Positions 33,244 to 39,969 of a stretch of 56,347 nucleotides of DNA are shown piece by piece. Where the stretch lies: contig JAZNMO010000055.1 of assembly GCA_045579665.1 (NCBI GenBank), positions 1-56,347 of the forward strand. Direction: 5' to 3'. Origin of the DNA: COE1 sp045579665 (lineage in GTDB: Bacteria > Bacillota > Clostridia > Lachnospirales > Lachnospiraceae). The translations under genes were made by a program, and so were the position numbers. Position 1 is the stretch's first letter; each line of letters opens with the position of its first letter. The notes below the pieces were generated by a model. That model did no database searches and was not told where the DNA came from. It was given only the letters and a program-made list of their open reading frames with translations.

Positions 33244-33290
33244 TAAATCGTCTGCGTAAGCAGACAATGAGCACGAAGTGCGGATTTACG
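33244..33290 (+). ncRNA. Possible three-way-junction leader of the ACT gene
   Basis: GTAAATC pairs with GATTTAC at the ends and encloses two hairpins, GTCTGC-GTAA-GCAGAC and GCAC-GAA-GTGC. It lies directly downstream of the walJ terminator and 37 bp before the ACT-domain gene. It could be a structured leader or another intergenic hairpin repeat. Confidence 0.4.
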
Positions 33291-33327
33291 AGTCTACTTA
33301 TATGTGTAATGAATAGGAGTCAGGATT

Positions 33328-33600
33328 ATGAAAAAAACAATTATTACAGTAGTAGGAAAAGATACAGTTGGTATCATTGCAAAGGTATGTACATACTTAG
33401 CAGAGAGTAATATTAATATTCTCGATATTTCTCAGACAATCGTTAATGATTACTTCAATATGATGATGATTGCAGACTTTAATAACTGCACAAAGTCATT
33501 TAGTGAAGTTACAGATGAGCTTGACGCACTTGGAACAGAGATTGGTGTTGTCATCAAGTGCCAGAGAGAAGATATCTTTAACAGCATGCATCGCATATAG
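33328..33600 (+). CDS. ACT domain protein (UPF0237 type)
   Basis: This 90-residue protein is a single ACT domain: KKTIITVVGKDTVGIIAKVCTYLAESNINILDISQTI followed by the second beta-alpha-beta unit. ACT domains bind amino acids or similar small ligands. In Firmicutes this gene is constantly paired with the PFL/UPF0210 gene, as here, where the next gene starts 76 bp downstream. GGAGTCAGGA precedes the ATG. Ligand unknown. Confidence 0.9.
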   Translation: MKKTIITVVGKDTVGIIAKVCTYLAESNINILDISQTIVNDYFNMMMIADFNNCTKSFSEVTDELDALGTEIGVVIKCQREDIFNSMHRI

Positions 33601-33676
33601 TTCAGCAATGAAGTTGCGGCTTTGCGAATGGCGCGACTGGACTATTGACAGATATTTAGAAAGATTGGAGATTGTT

Positions 33677-35041
33677 ATGATTAATATTTTGGAAGTATTA
33701 GAAACTAACAACATGATTGAGAAAGAGAATCTTGATGTTAGAACCATTACGTTGGGTATCAGCCTTTTGGACTGTATTGATTCTGATTTGGCTAAGGTAA
33801 ATGAGAATATATATAATAAGATTAAGACAGTAGCAAAGGATTTGGTTGCTACAGGTCAGGAGATTGAGAAGGAATTTGGTATTCCGATTGTGAATAAGCG
33901 TATTTCTATTACACCAATCGCATTGATTGGCGGTGCGGCATGTAAGACACCGGAGGACTTTGTAACAATCGCAAAGACACTGGATAAGGTTGCAAAGGAA
34001 GTTGGTGTGAACTTCATTGGTGGATACTCGGCATTGGTTTGTAAGGGAATGACAAAAGCAGATGAACTTTTGATTCGTTCGATTCCACAGGCGTTGGCCG
34101 AGACTGATGTGGTATGTAGCTCGATTAATCTTGGTTCTACTAAGACTGGTATCAATATGGACGCTGTTCGTCTGATGGGAGATATTATTAAGGAGACAGC
34201 GGAGTGGACAAAGGATAATGATTCTGCAGGCTGCTCTAAGCTGGTGGTATTCTGTAATGCACCGGATGATAACCCATTTATGGCAGGTGCGTTCCATGGT
34301 GTAACAGAAGCAGATGCGATTATCAATGTTGGTGTTAGTGGTCCTGGTGTTGTTAAGACTGCATTGGAGAAGGTTCGCGGAGAGAACTTTGAAGTATTAT
34401 GTGAGACTATCAAGAAGACTGCCTTCAAGGTAACAAGAGTAGGTCAGTTGGTTGCACAGGAGGCTTCTAAGCGTCTTGGCGTTCCGTTTGGTATTGTAGA
34501 CTTATCGCTTGCACCTACACCTGCAATCGGTGATAGCGTAGCAGATATTTTGTGTGAGATTGGACTCGAGTATGCAGGTGCACCGGGTACGACAGCAGCT
34601 CTTGCTCTTTTAAATGACCAGGTGAAGAAGGGCGGCGTAATGGCTTCTTCTTACGTAGGTGGTTTAAGTGGTGCGTTTATTCCTGTCAGCGAAGACCAGG
34701 GTATGATAGATGCTGTGAATGCAGGTGCGTTAACTATTGAGAAGCTTGAGGCAATGACCTGTGTATGCTCAGTAGGTCTTGATATGATTGCGATTCCGGG
34801 AGATACAAAGGCAACAACTATCGCAGGAATTATTGCGGATGAGCTTGCAATCGGTATGATTAATCAGAAGACAACAGCGGTTAGAATTATCCCTGTTATC
34901 GGTAAGACAGTTGGTGAGAATGTAGAGTTTGGCGGTTTATTAGGACATGCACCTATTATGCCGGTTAACAACTTCTCATGTGATGCGTTTGTGAACAGAG
35001 GAGGAAGAATCCCGGCTCCGATTCATAGCTTTAAGAATTAA
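33677..35041 (+). CDS. PFL/UPF0210 family protein (DUF711)
   Basis: This 454-residue protein belongs to the conserved UPF0210/DUF711 family that has a pyruvate-formate-lyase-like fold but no confirmed catalysis. It begins MINILEVLETNNMIEKENLDVRT in a very conserved block and carries SLAPTPAIGDSVADILCE and VNRGGRIPAPIHS. GGAG lies 6 nt before the ATG at 33677. A longer frame from 33470 overlaps the ACT gene and is not credible. The conserved ACT-PFL pair suggests a ligand-regulated function not yet known. Confidence 0.9.
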   Translation: MINILEVLETNNMIEKENLDVRTITLGISLLDCIDSDLAKVNENIYNKIKTVAKDLVATGQEIEKEFGIPIVNKRISITPIALIGGAACKTPEDFVTIAKTLDKVAKEVGVNFIGGYSALVCKGMTKADELLIRSIPQALAETDVVCSSINLGSTKTGINMDAVRLMGDIIKETAEWTKDNDSAGCSKLVVFCNAPDDNPFMAGAFHGVTEADAIINVGVSGPGVVKTALEKVRGENFEVLCETIKKTAFKVTRVGQLVAQEASKRLGVPFGIVDLSLAPTPAIGDSVADILCEIGLEYAGAPGTTAALALLNDQVKKGGVMASSYVGGLSGAFIPVSEDQGMIDAVNAGALTIEKLEAMTCVCSVGLDMIAIPGDTKATTIAGIIADELAIGMINQKTTAVRIIPVIGKTVGENVEFGGLLGHAPIMPVNNFSCDAFVNRGGRIPAPIHSFKN

Positions 35042-35055
35042 TAAGATAAAAACTT

Positions 35056-35093
35056 ACCCTAGAATTTACAATGGTAGATTCTAGGGTTTTTTT
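35056..35093 (+). terminator. Terminator of the ACT-PFL unit
   Basis: ACCCTAGAAT/ATTCTAGGGT stem followed by seven T residues. Confidence 0.85.
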
Positions 35094-35204
35094 GTATCAT
35101 AGGAAATTTCATTCTTGCTTCTGTCAAAACGCTCCCCGAGGATGTGAAGTATTTGTAGAAATTCAAACGCTTCTAAAAAATATATATAAATAGTCAGAAA
35201 ATAA

Positions 35205-35233
35205 TTGAAATGTAATAAAATATAAAGTATAAT
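35205..35233 (+). promoter_or_regulatory. Promoter upstream of the GH25-like protein
   Basis: TTGAAA at 35205-35210, a 17-bp spacer and TATAAT at 35228-35233. Transcription would begin near 35240, giving an 85-nt leader to the start at 35325. Confidence 0.7.
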
Positions 35234-35324
35234 ATGCGTAATGAATTATGTAAACGGCGCATTGATGAGCAAACAGTGCATTAAGAAAAACAAGCGATAC
35301 TGTGTAAAGGGAAAGGGATTACTT

Positions 35325-36545
35325 ATGAGATTAGACGACGATGATGAATTTTACGAGGGGAATCGGGAGCATAATCGGTTAATGCTGAATATGATATTGA
35401 TAATGTCCTTGGTTGTACTACTGGTAGTTGGACTCGTGTTTATAGAGAACGAACCATGGAAGAAGAATGGTTCATCAGCGAAGAATAAGAAGAACCAACA
35501 GCAGACAGAGGTAGAAATGCTGGTAGAGAGTGTGCAAAGTTTGTTGGCAGACAGTGGGGATTTGCGCTCTGATGATTTGAATATCTGGTCATTACCGGAA
35601 CATGGGAAAAGCACACAGCAGAGTACAGGAGACGGAACGGTTATCAATAAAACTACCGGAGAAACGGTAAGCGAACAGATAAAAGATGAGAAAACACCTA
35701 CCACTTCAGATATTTCAACGGGGATGGTGGAAACCTTTGATGCAGGAGATAAGGAAACATTGACGCAGGAGGAAATTGATTCCCTGAGTCAGACGCATAC
35801 CTTAGTTAATTATGCGGATGGAACAATGGAGTGGGTAGAGTTGAATCCGAATCTTGTAACCAATTCCTATGCGAAGTCAAGATTTGTATATGATGAACCA
35901 CAGATGAAATACTATGAAAGCGGTAAACAGATTTCAACTTTTGGAGTGGATATTTCTTCAAAATGTGGAGTGGTAGACTTTAAGAAGCTCAAGAAGGCGG
36001 GCTGTGATTTTGTTATGCTGAAAATCGGCGGCAGAGGATATGCAACGGGAGAGCTGATTGCAGATGATTCTTTCCATACCTATATGAGCGGTGCCACAAG
36101 TGCAGGCTTGGATGTGGGCGTGTACTTCTATTCACAGGCTGTATCTAAAACAGAGGTAAAGGAAGAACTGACACTTCTCACGGCGCAGTTAAAGGAGTAT
36201 AATATTACATATCCTGTTGTATATATGTTAGAGGCGGTAAATGGTGATATTGCCCGTACGGACGGCTTGGATGTGGCAACCAGAACGGAGCTTGCGGCAT
36301 ATTTTATGAAGGAAGTGAAGGCGGCAGGATATACACCAATGCTTTATGGTAATAAGGAAAGTCTAGTGACCAAATACGATATGGAAGAATTGCAAAAGTA
36401 CGATATTTGGCTGGCACAGTCAGGAGAAAGCCCGGATTATCCCTATGCCTTTGATATGTGGCAATACAGCACTGCGGGTGAAATAAAGGGGATAGAAGGT
36501 GAGGCACACCTTAATATTTGCATGAAGGATTATGGAGATGATTAA
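35325..36545 (+). CDS. GH25-fold protein with substituted catalytic Asp, membrane-anchored
   Basis: This 406-residue protein has an acidic N-terminal tail (MRLDDDDEF), one membrane helix (about 23-42), a low-complexity Ser/Thr/Lys stalk and a C-terminal GH25 domain (about 205-400). The first catalytic-region Asp is present (D209 in FGVDISS), but the DxE pair is changed. The strand reads PVVYMLEAV, so Met301 replaces the Asp and only Glu303 remains. The GH25 protein at 22954 has all three. This one may be a weak or inactive wall-binding muramidase. AAAGGGA lies 6 nt before the ATG at 35325. It overlaps the next gene. Confidence 0.82.
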   Translation: MRLDDDDEFYEGNREHNRLMLNMILIMSLVVLLVVGLVFIENEPWKKNGSSAKNKKNQQQTEVEMLVESVQSLLADSGDLRSDDLNIWSLPEHGKSTQQSTGDGTVINKTTGETVSEQIKDEKTPTTSDISTGMVETFDAGDKETLTQEEIDSLSQTHTLVNYADGTMEWVELNPNLVTNSYAKSRFVYDEPQMKYYESGKQISTFGVDISSKCGVVDFKKLKKAGCDFVMLKIGGRGYATGELIADDSFHTYMSGATSAGLDVGVYFYSQAVSKTEVKEELTLLTAQLKEYNITYPVVYMLEAVNGDIARTDGLDVATRTELAAYFMKEVKAAGYTPMLYGNKESLVTKYDMEELQKYDIWLAQSGESPDYPYAFDMWQYSTAGEIKGIEGEAHLNICMKDYGDD

Positions 36546-37116
36546 TGTGAGAGTAGTAGAATTATTTCGAGAATTTGTAAATATACAGCTATGTGCACAG
36601 AAGGATAAGAAGGCAAGTTTGAGTAAGGATGACCTTTTAACCTTTGTTGTGGATGAAAGTATCATCTTTTGCAAAGAGATTATTAAGAAGCTGGATAAGG
36701 TAGGAGAAGCAATTTCAGACGAAATCGGTGAAGAAGAGAAGCATAAAGCGGTACTAACTATAGTAGACACCTATCTTACCGGAGAGGTTGAAAAGATGAA
36801 GCAGCGTTTGGGTGAGTCCAGAGACCAGATGTTGGGGCTTATCTTAGAAAATAATATTCATCTGTGTAATGATATGCAGGCGGCGATTACAGAACTACTC
36901 AAAAGCATGGAGCCCAAAGAAGAGGAGCCGACGGTAAGAACCTTTAGTGTCAGCAAGATGGAAACCTTTTTATTAGGAGAGATTGATATCTGTGAGAAAA
37001 AGAAAAAAGTAGTTACCGGAGATATGGCGGCCGGTGAAATCGGCATTACGCTGGAAGCCAGTATAGCAGCATATCAGAAGGTTCTTGCAAAGCTGCAGGA
37101 GCTGTATGAGGAATAA
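36538..37116 (+). CDS. Unknown helical protein
   Basis: I do not recognise this protein of about 192 residues. It is charged, predicted mostly helical, without membrane segments, with an acidic KEEEPTVR hinge near residue 126 separating two helical halves. It overlaps the GH25-like gene by 8 bp and is coupled to it. The exact start is uncertain: ATG at 36538 has AAGGA 8 nt upstream, while ATG 36532 and GTG 36547 are alternatives. It could be a cytoplasmic partner of the membrane-anchored GH25 protein. A terminator follows. Confidence 0.65.
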   Translation: MINVRVVELFREFVNIQLCAQKDKKASLSKDDLLTFVVDESIIFCKEIIKKLDKVGEAISDEIGEEEKHKAVLTIVDTYLTGEVEKMKQRLGESRDQMLGLILENNIHLCNDMQAAITELLKSMEPKEEEPTVRTFSVSKMETFLLGEIDICEKKKKVVTGDMAAGEIGITLEASIAAYQKVLAKLQELYEE

Positions 37117-37131
37117 AATAGTATAGAGCTT

Positions 37132-37180
37132 GAAAGAAGTCATTACTTTTCGTTTTGAGAGGTGAATGGCTTCTTTTTTT
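37132..37180 (+). terminator. Terminator before the recombinase gene
   Basis: GAAAGAAGTCATT pairs with AATGGCTTCTTTT, followed by further T residues. Confidence 0.65.
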
Positions 37181-37250
37181 GTGCCTTTTTGCGTAGCGAA
37201 GAAAAATTGTGGAGAATATAATAGCAAAATCGATAGAAAGAGGGATAAAA

Positions 37251-37850
37251 ATGAGCGCAGTATACGGATATGCAAGAGTGTCAAGTGTAGAACAAAATGA
37301 GGAAAGGCAGATAGTCGCTTTAGAAAAAATGAAAATTAGTAAAAAGAAAATATATGTGGATAAGCAATCGGGAAAAAACTTCAATCGTCCACAATATTTA
37401 AAAATGGTTAAGAAAATGAAAAAGGGTGATTTGTTGTATGTTTTAAGTATAGATAGACTTGGAAGAAATTATGAAGAGATACAGAGACAGTGGAGGCTTC
37501 TGACCAAGGAAATAGGAATAGATATTTGTGTGATAGACATGCCCTTATTAGATACCAGAACAGGAAACGATTTGATGGGAACATTCATTGCGGATTTGGT
37601 ATTACAGATATTGTCTTTTGTGGCACAAAGCGAGAGGGAAAACATCAAGAAGAGACAGGCGGAAGGGATTGCAGTAGCAAAAGCAAAGGGAATTAAATTT
37701 GGAAGACCTCAAAAAGAATTACCAGATGACTTTGAGGAAATGGTAAGTGCTTGGAAACAAAAAAGACTCCCTATCAAGGAAGTGCTGGAAAAATGTAATA
37801 TGAGTGAATCGACATTTTATCGAAGGGTGAAAAGCTATCGATTCGAATAA
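37251..37850 (+). CDS. Serine recombinase, Hin/resolvase type
   Basis: This 199-residue protein has the small serine recombinase layout: catalytic domain with YGYARVSS (nucleophile Ser11), DRLGRNYEE, the long E-helix with SERENIKKRQAEGIAVAKAKG, and a C-terminal helix-turn-helix (about 155-199, MSESTFYRRV). Its length equals Hin-type invertases. AGAGGGA precedes the ATG at 37251, and an earlier in-frame start lacks support. Its stop is 22 bp from the first of two inverted repeats that bound a promoter segment. It is therefore most likely the dedicated invertase for that switch, although a resolvase or autoregulatory role is possible. Confidence 0.9.
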   Translation: MSAVYGYARVSSVEQNEERQIVALEKMKISKKKIYVDKQSGKNFNRPQYLKMVKKMKKGDLLYVLSIDRLGRNYEEIQRQWRLLTKEIGIDICVIDMPLLDTRTGNDLMGTFIADLVLQILSFVAQSERENIKKRQAEGIAVAKAKGIKFGRPQKELPDDFEEMVSAWKQKRLPIKEVLEKCNMSESTFYRRVKSYRFE

Positions 37851-37862
37851 AATGACATAAAA

Positions 37863-38033
37863 CTGTCATAAAGTGTACCTTTTGACATTCTTTTTACTAA
37901 GTACATACTAACACGAGAAAACAAACAATTCAATACAGAATTTTACAATAACACTTTGTTTCGTAAAAAGTATATTGATTAAATACAATTTTGATAATTG
38001 CGTGTGCAAGTCAAAAGGTACACCTTTTGACTT
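37863..38033. other. Predicted invertible DNA segment (promoter switch)
   Basis: Perfect 14-bp inverted repeats GTGTACCTTTTGAC (37873-37886) and GTCAAAAGGTACAC (38010-38023) bound about 137 bp. Each is part of a 26-bp site with two 12-bp arms and a 2-bp core. Site 1 is 37863-37888 (arms 9/12 symmetrical, core GT). Site 2 is 38008-38033 (arms perfectly symmetrical, core AC). The cores are inverted with respect to each other, which would make recombination invert the DNA between. The design equals hix-type sites of serine invertases. The segment carries promoter-like sequences. Confidence 0.7.
37882..37909 (+). promoter_or_regulatory. Promoter inside the invertible segment, pointing at the NERD operon
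   Basis: TTGACA at 37882-37887 lies in the inner arm of the first recombination site. CATACT follows at 37904-37909 after 16 bp. A possible promoter on the opposite strand (TTATCA 37997-37992, TATACT 37974-37969, 17 bp) would drive the operon after inversion. Which orientation is the active one cannot be told from sequence. Confidence 0.5.
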
Positions 38034-38035
38034 AA

Positions 38036-38114
38036 AGAAGGCAAACTTATCTAAAGATGGGGGCGCAAAACTATAGGGGCTAATTTGCTTTGACAATATG
38101 CCAGCCAGTTGCAA
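38036..38114 (+). ncRNA. c-di-GMP-I (GEMM) riboswitch aptamer
   Basis: The sequence matches the class I c-di-GMP aptamer in order. GGCAAAC is at 38040-38046. A stem CTTATC/GATGGG encloses the tetraloop TAAA. GCGCAAAACTATAGGGGCTAA lies at about 38063-38083 in the position of GACGCAAAGC...CUAA. The 3' block GCCAGCCAGTTGC ends the aptamer. The base that corresponds to G20 of the Vibrio Vc2 RNA is G (38040), which favours c-di-GMP over cGAMP. The terminator follows within 10 nt, so it probably acts by transcription attenuation on the downstream operon. Whether ligand turns the operon on or off is not evident. Confidence 0.85.
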
Positions 38115-38123
38115 GAAGGAATG

Positions 38124-38149
38124 ACACTGGTGGATACCAGTGTTTTTTT
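38124..38149 (+). terminator. Riboswitch expression-platform terminator
   Basis: ACACTGGT/ACCAGTGT stem, 8 bp with a GGAT loop, followed by seven T residues. It is flanked by two direct copies of GTTGCAAGAAG (38108-38118 and 38150-38160). The first copy overlaps the 3' end of the aptamer. Confidence 0.88.
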
Positions 38150-38178
38150 GTTGCAAGAAGAGGAAAGTAGGTATTGTT

Positions 38179-39969
38179 TTGAATGTTTTAAAAAGATGGA
38201 TGCAGCCAATTGTAACATTTTTTCTGTTTCCATATTTTCTATATTACGTAGTGAGATATGAAGAAGTATGGGCTGCAACAGGAATAGTAGGAGTGTGGGC
38301 GATACAAGTAGGTTATCCGATTGGGATAGTTCTTTTGCTTGTATTTATGATTAAAAAAAGAATTCCAAGAAAACTCAAGAAGTATTTACGAAAGAAAGAA
38401 TGTTATTTGGATAAGTACTTTTATAGAGGATATGCTATTGCTTTTGTGGGCGTTTTTGTACTTCAGTATCCTCTTTTGTGGGGGACTTATTTAATAGGTT
38501 GTTTGCCAGAATTTATTTGTACGTTAATGGAATCGTTTTGCGAGAATGTTTCACAAAGTGATACTGTTGCGTCAGGGCTACTTATTCTGCTGACGAGATT
38601 GATAGAAATAGTACTAATCATTGCTTCTCCAATCATTGAAATTTTTATGTATGGAGTGATAGCATTAGTAATTCCACTGATTTGCTTGCGACTATCAGTT
38701 TGGTTGAGTCGGAGGCTTAGAGCAGTACCTGAATTGCAGAAGTATCGAGGAAAGAAGCTTGTGACGGTATGCAGGCAGGCGATAGAAAAATACTGTAAAC
38801 GACAATACAATTCTAAATTACAAAAAGATACATATGAATGTTGTTTAGAAGCATTTCGAGATTCGGGAGATTATGCTGTTCTTTTGAAAGATAATCAGAT
38901 ATTTGAAGAAGTAAATCGGCTGTTTGTAAAAAGTATTCGAACGGAATATGATTTGATACCGATAGTTAATGAGGATAGGGACAGTTACTTGGAAACAAAT
39001 CAGGATAAGTTCAAAGAACTCGAGCAAATTATGAAAGGTATTTATGGGCTTATTCGTGAGAGATGTGATTGGATTCGAAATAAGAGATATATTATTAACT
39101 CTTTAAAATATAGCAAATGGAGTAAAGCGGACACGGATGTGGATGATTATGCAAACCAAATTATGGATATGGAATCTAATTTTATGGAGCTTAAGCGTAA
39201 TTTTGAAGATGTGAAGTGTCGGTTTGAAGATGTTTATTCGGAATTAGGAAAAGAATACTACGGAATACATAAAGGAATAGAAGGCGAAAAATTGGTTTCA
39301 AACTTATTGGAGAAATATACGGACAGTTTGGTTTTCTTTTCTGGAATTAGTTTAAAGTATGGAAATGAAAAGTGTGAGATAGATGATTTGATTGTGTGTC
39401 CACAAGGAATATTTGTTGTTGAAGTCAAGAATATTGGTAATAGTAAAAAGACGATAACAATAGATAAAACGGGAAGGTGGCAGGACAGTAGTGATAAAGA
39501 TAAGTATGCTTCGTGGAATGCTAAGATACAAAATGATAAGCATGTTCGGATATGTGAAAAAATAGTAAATGAAATATTAGGCAGAAATATATCGACGAGA
39601 TTGTATGCGCAAGGCGTTATTGTAATTGCAAATGACCAGATGAACATTGTGAATCATTCGGACCAAAAAATTGTAAGAGTGAATGGATTGATTGATGTAA
39701 TTCGTGCAAATCAGAACTGTTTGAGTGGTGAAGAGATGCATCTAATATGTGAAAGGATTGAGGATTATTGTGTGCCTACAACAATGTATGAAGTGGCACG
39801 ATATGACAAAATAGCTGATGCATTTGATGACTTTTTTAATGAAATAGAAATTCGTTTAACAAGATGTGAGAATCTAGCAGTGTGGCAGACGGAATTAGAT
39901 AAGCAGATGGCGATGGTAATAGGCTTTAACAATAAAAAGAAGGAGGATAAATATGGTAATAGGTATTGA
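38179..39969 (+). CDS. Membrane protein with cytoplasmic NERD nuclease domain
   Basis: This 596-residue protein has about four to five N-terminal membrane helices (within residues 8-190), a helical charged middle (about 200-360) and a NERD domain (about 370-530). The nuclease-fold residues look intact: Glu in GIEGEKLVSNLL, Asp403 in CEIDDLIVC, and E415-V-K417 in VVEVKNIG, the D...ExK pattern. NERD domains occur in proteins linked to DNA processing or defence. The start is uncertain. A TTG at 38179 has GTAGGT 6 nt upstream, whereas an upstream GTG lies inside the terminator stem and an ATG at 38200 lacks a ribosome site. It is first in the operon and overlaps the Hsp70 gene by 17 bp. Confidence 0.82.
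   Translation: MNVLKRWMQPIVTFFLFPYFLYYVVRYEEVWAATGIVGVWAIQVGYPIGIVLLLVFMIKKRIPRKLKKYLRKKECYLDKYFYRGYAIAFVGVFVLQYPLLWGTYLIGCLPEFICTLMESFCENVSQSDTVASGLLILLTRLIEIVLIIASPIIEIFMYGVIALVIPLICLRLSVWLSRRLRAVPELQKYRGKKLVTVCRQAIEKYCKRQYNSKLQKDTYECCLEAFRDSGDYAVLLKDNQIFEEVNRLFVKSIRTEYDLIPIVNEDRDSYLETNQDKFKELEQIMKGIYGLIRERCDWIRNKRYIINSLKYSKWSKADTDVDDYANQIMDMESNFMELKRNFEDVKCRFEDVYSELGKEYYGIHKGIEGEKLVSNLLEKYTDSLVFFSGISLKYGNEKCEIDDLIVCPQGIFVVEVKNIGNSKKTITIDKTGRWQDSSDKDKYASWNAKIQNDKHVRICEKIVNEILGRNISTRLYAQGVIVIANDQMNIVNHSDQKIVRVNGLIDVIRANQNCLSGEEMHLICERIEDYCVPTTMYEVARYDKIADAFDDFFNEIEIRLTRCENLAVWQTELDKQMAMVIGFNNKKKEDKYGNRY

Noticed and set aside
33470..33676. N-terminal extension of the PFL protein
   Set aside because: It overlaps most of the ACT gene in another frame, and a good ribosome site precedes the ATG at 33677.
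37863..38033. Classical three-subsite res site of a resolvase
   Set aside because: Only two sites of 26 bp with inverted cores are seen, enclosing a promoter, which fits inversion better than resolution. It is kept as an alternative, not excluded.
38140..38178. Longer N terminus of the NERD protein from a GTG
   Set aside because: That GTG is inside the terminator stem of the riboswitch, so translation from it would need an implausible ribosome site.
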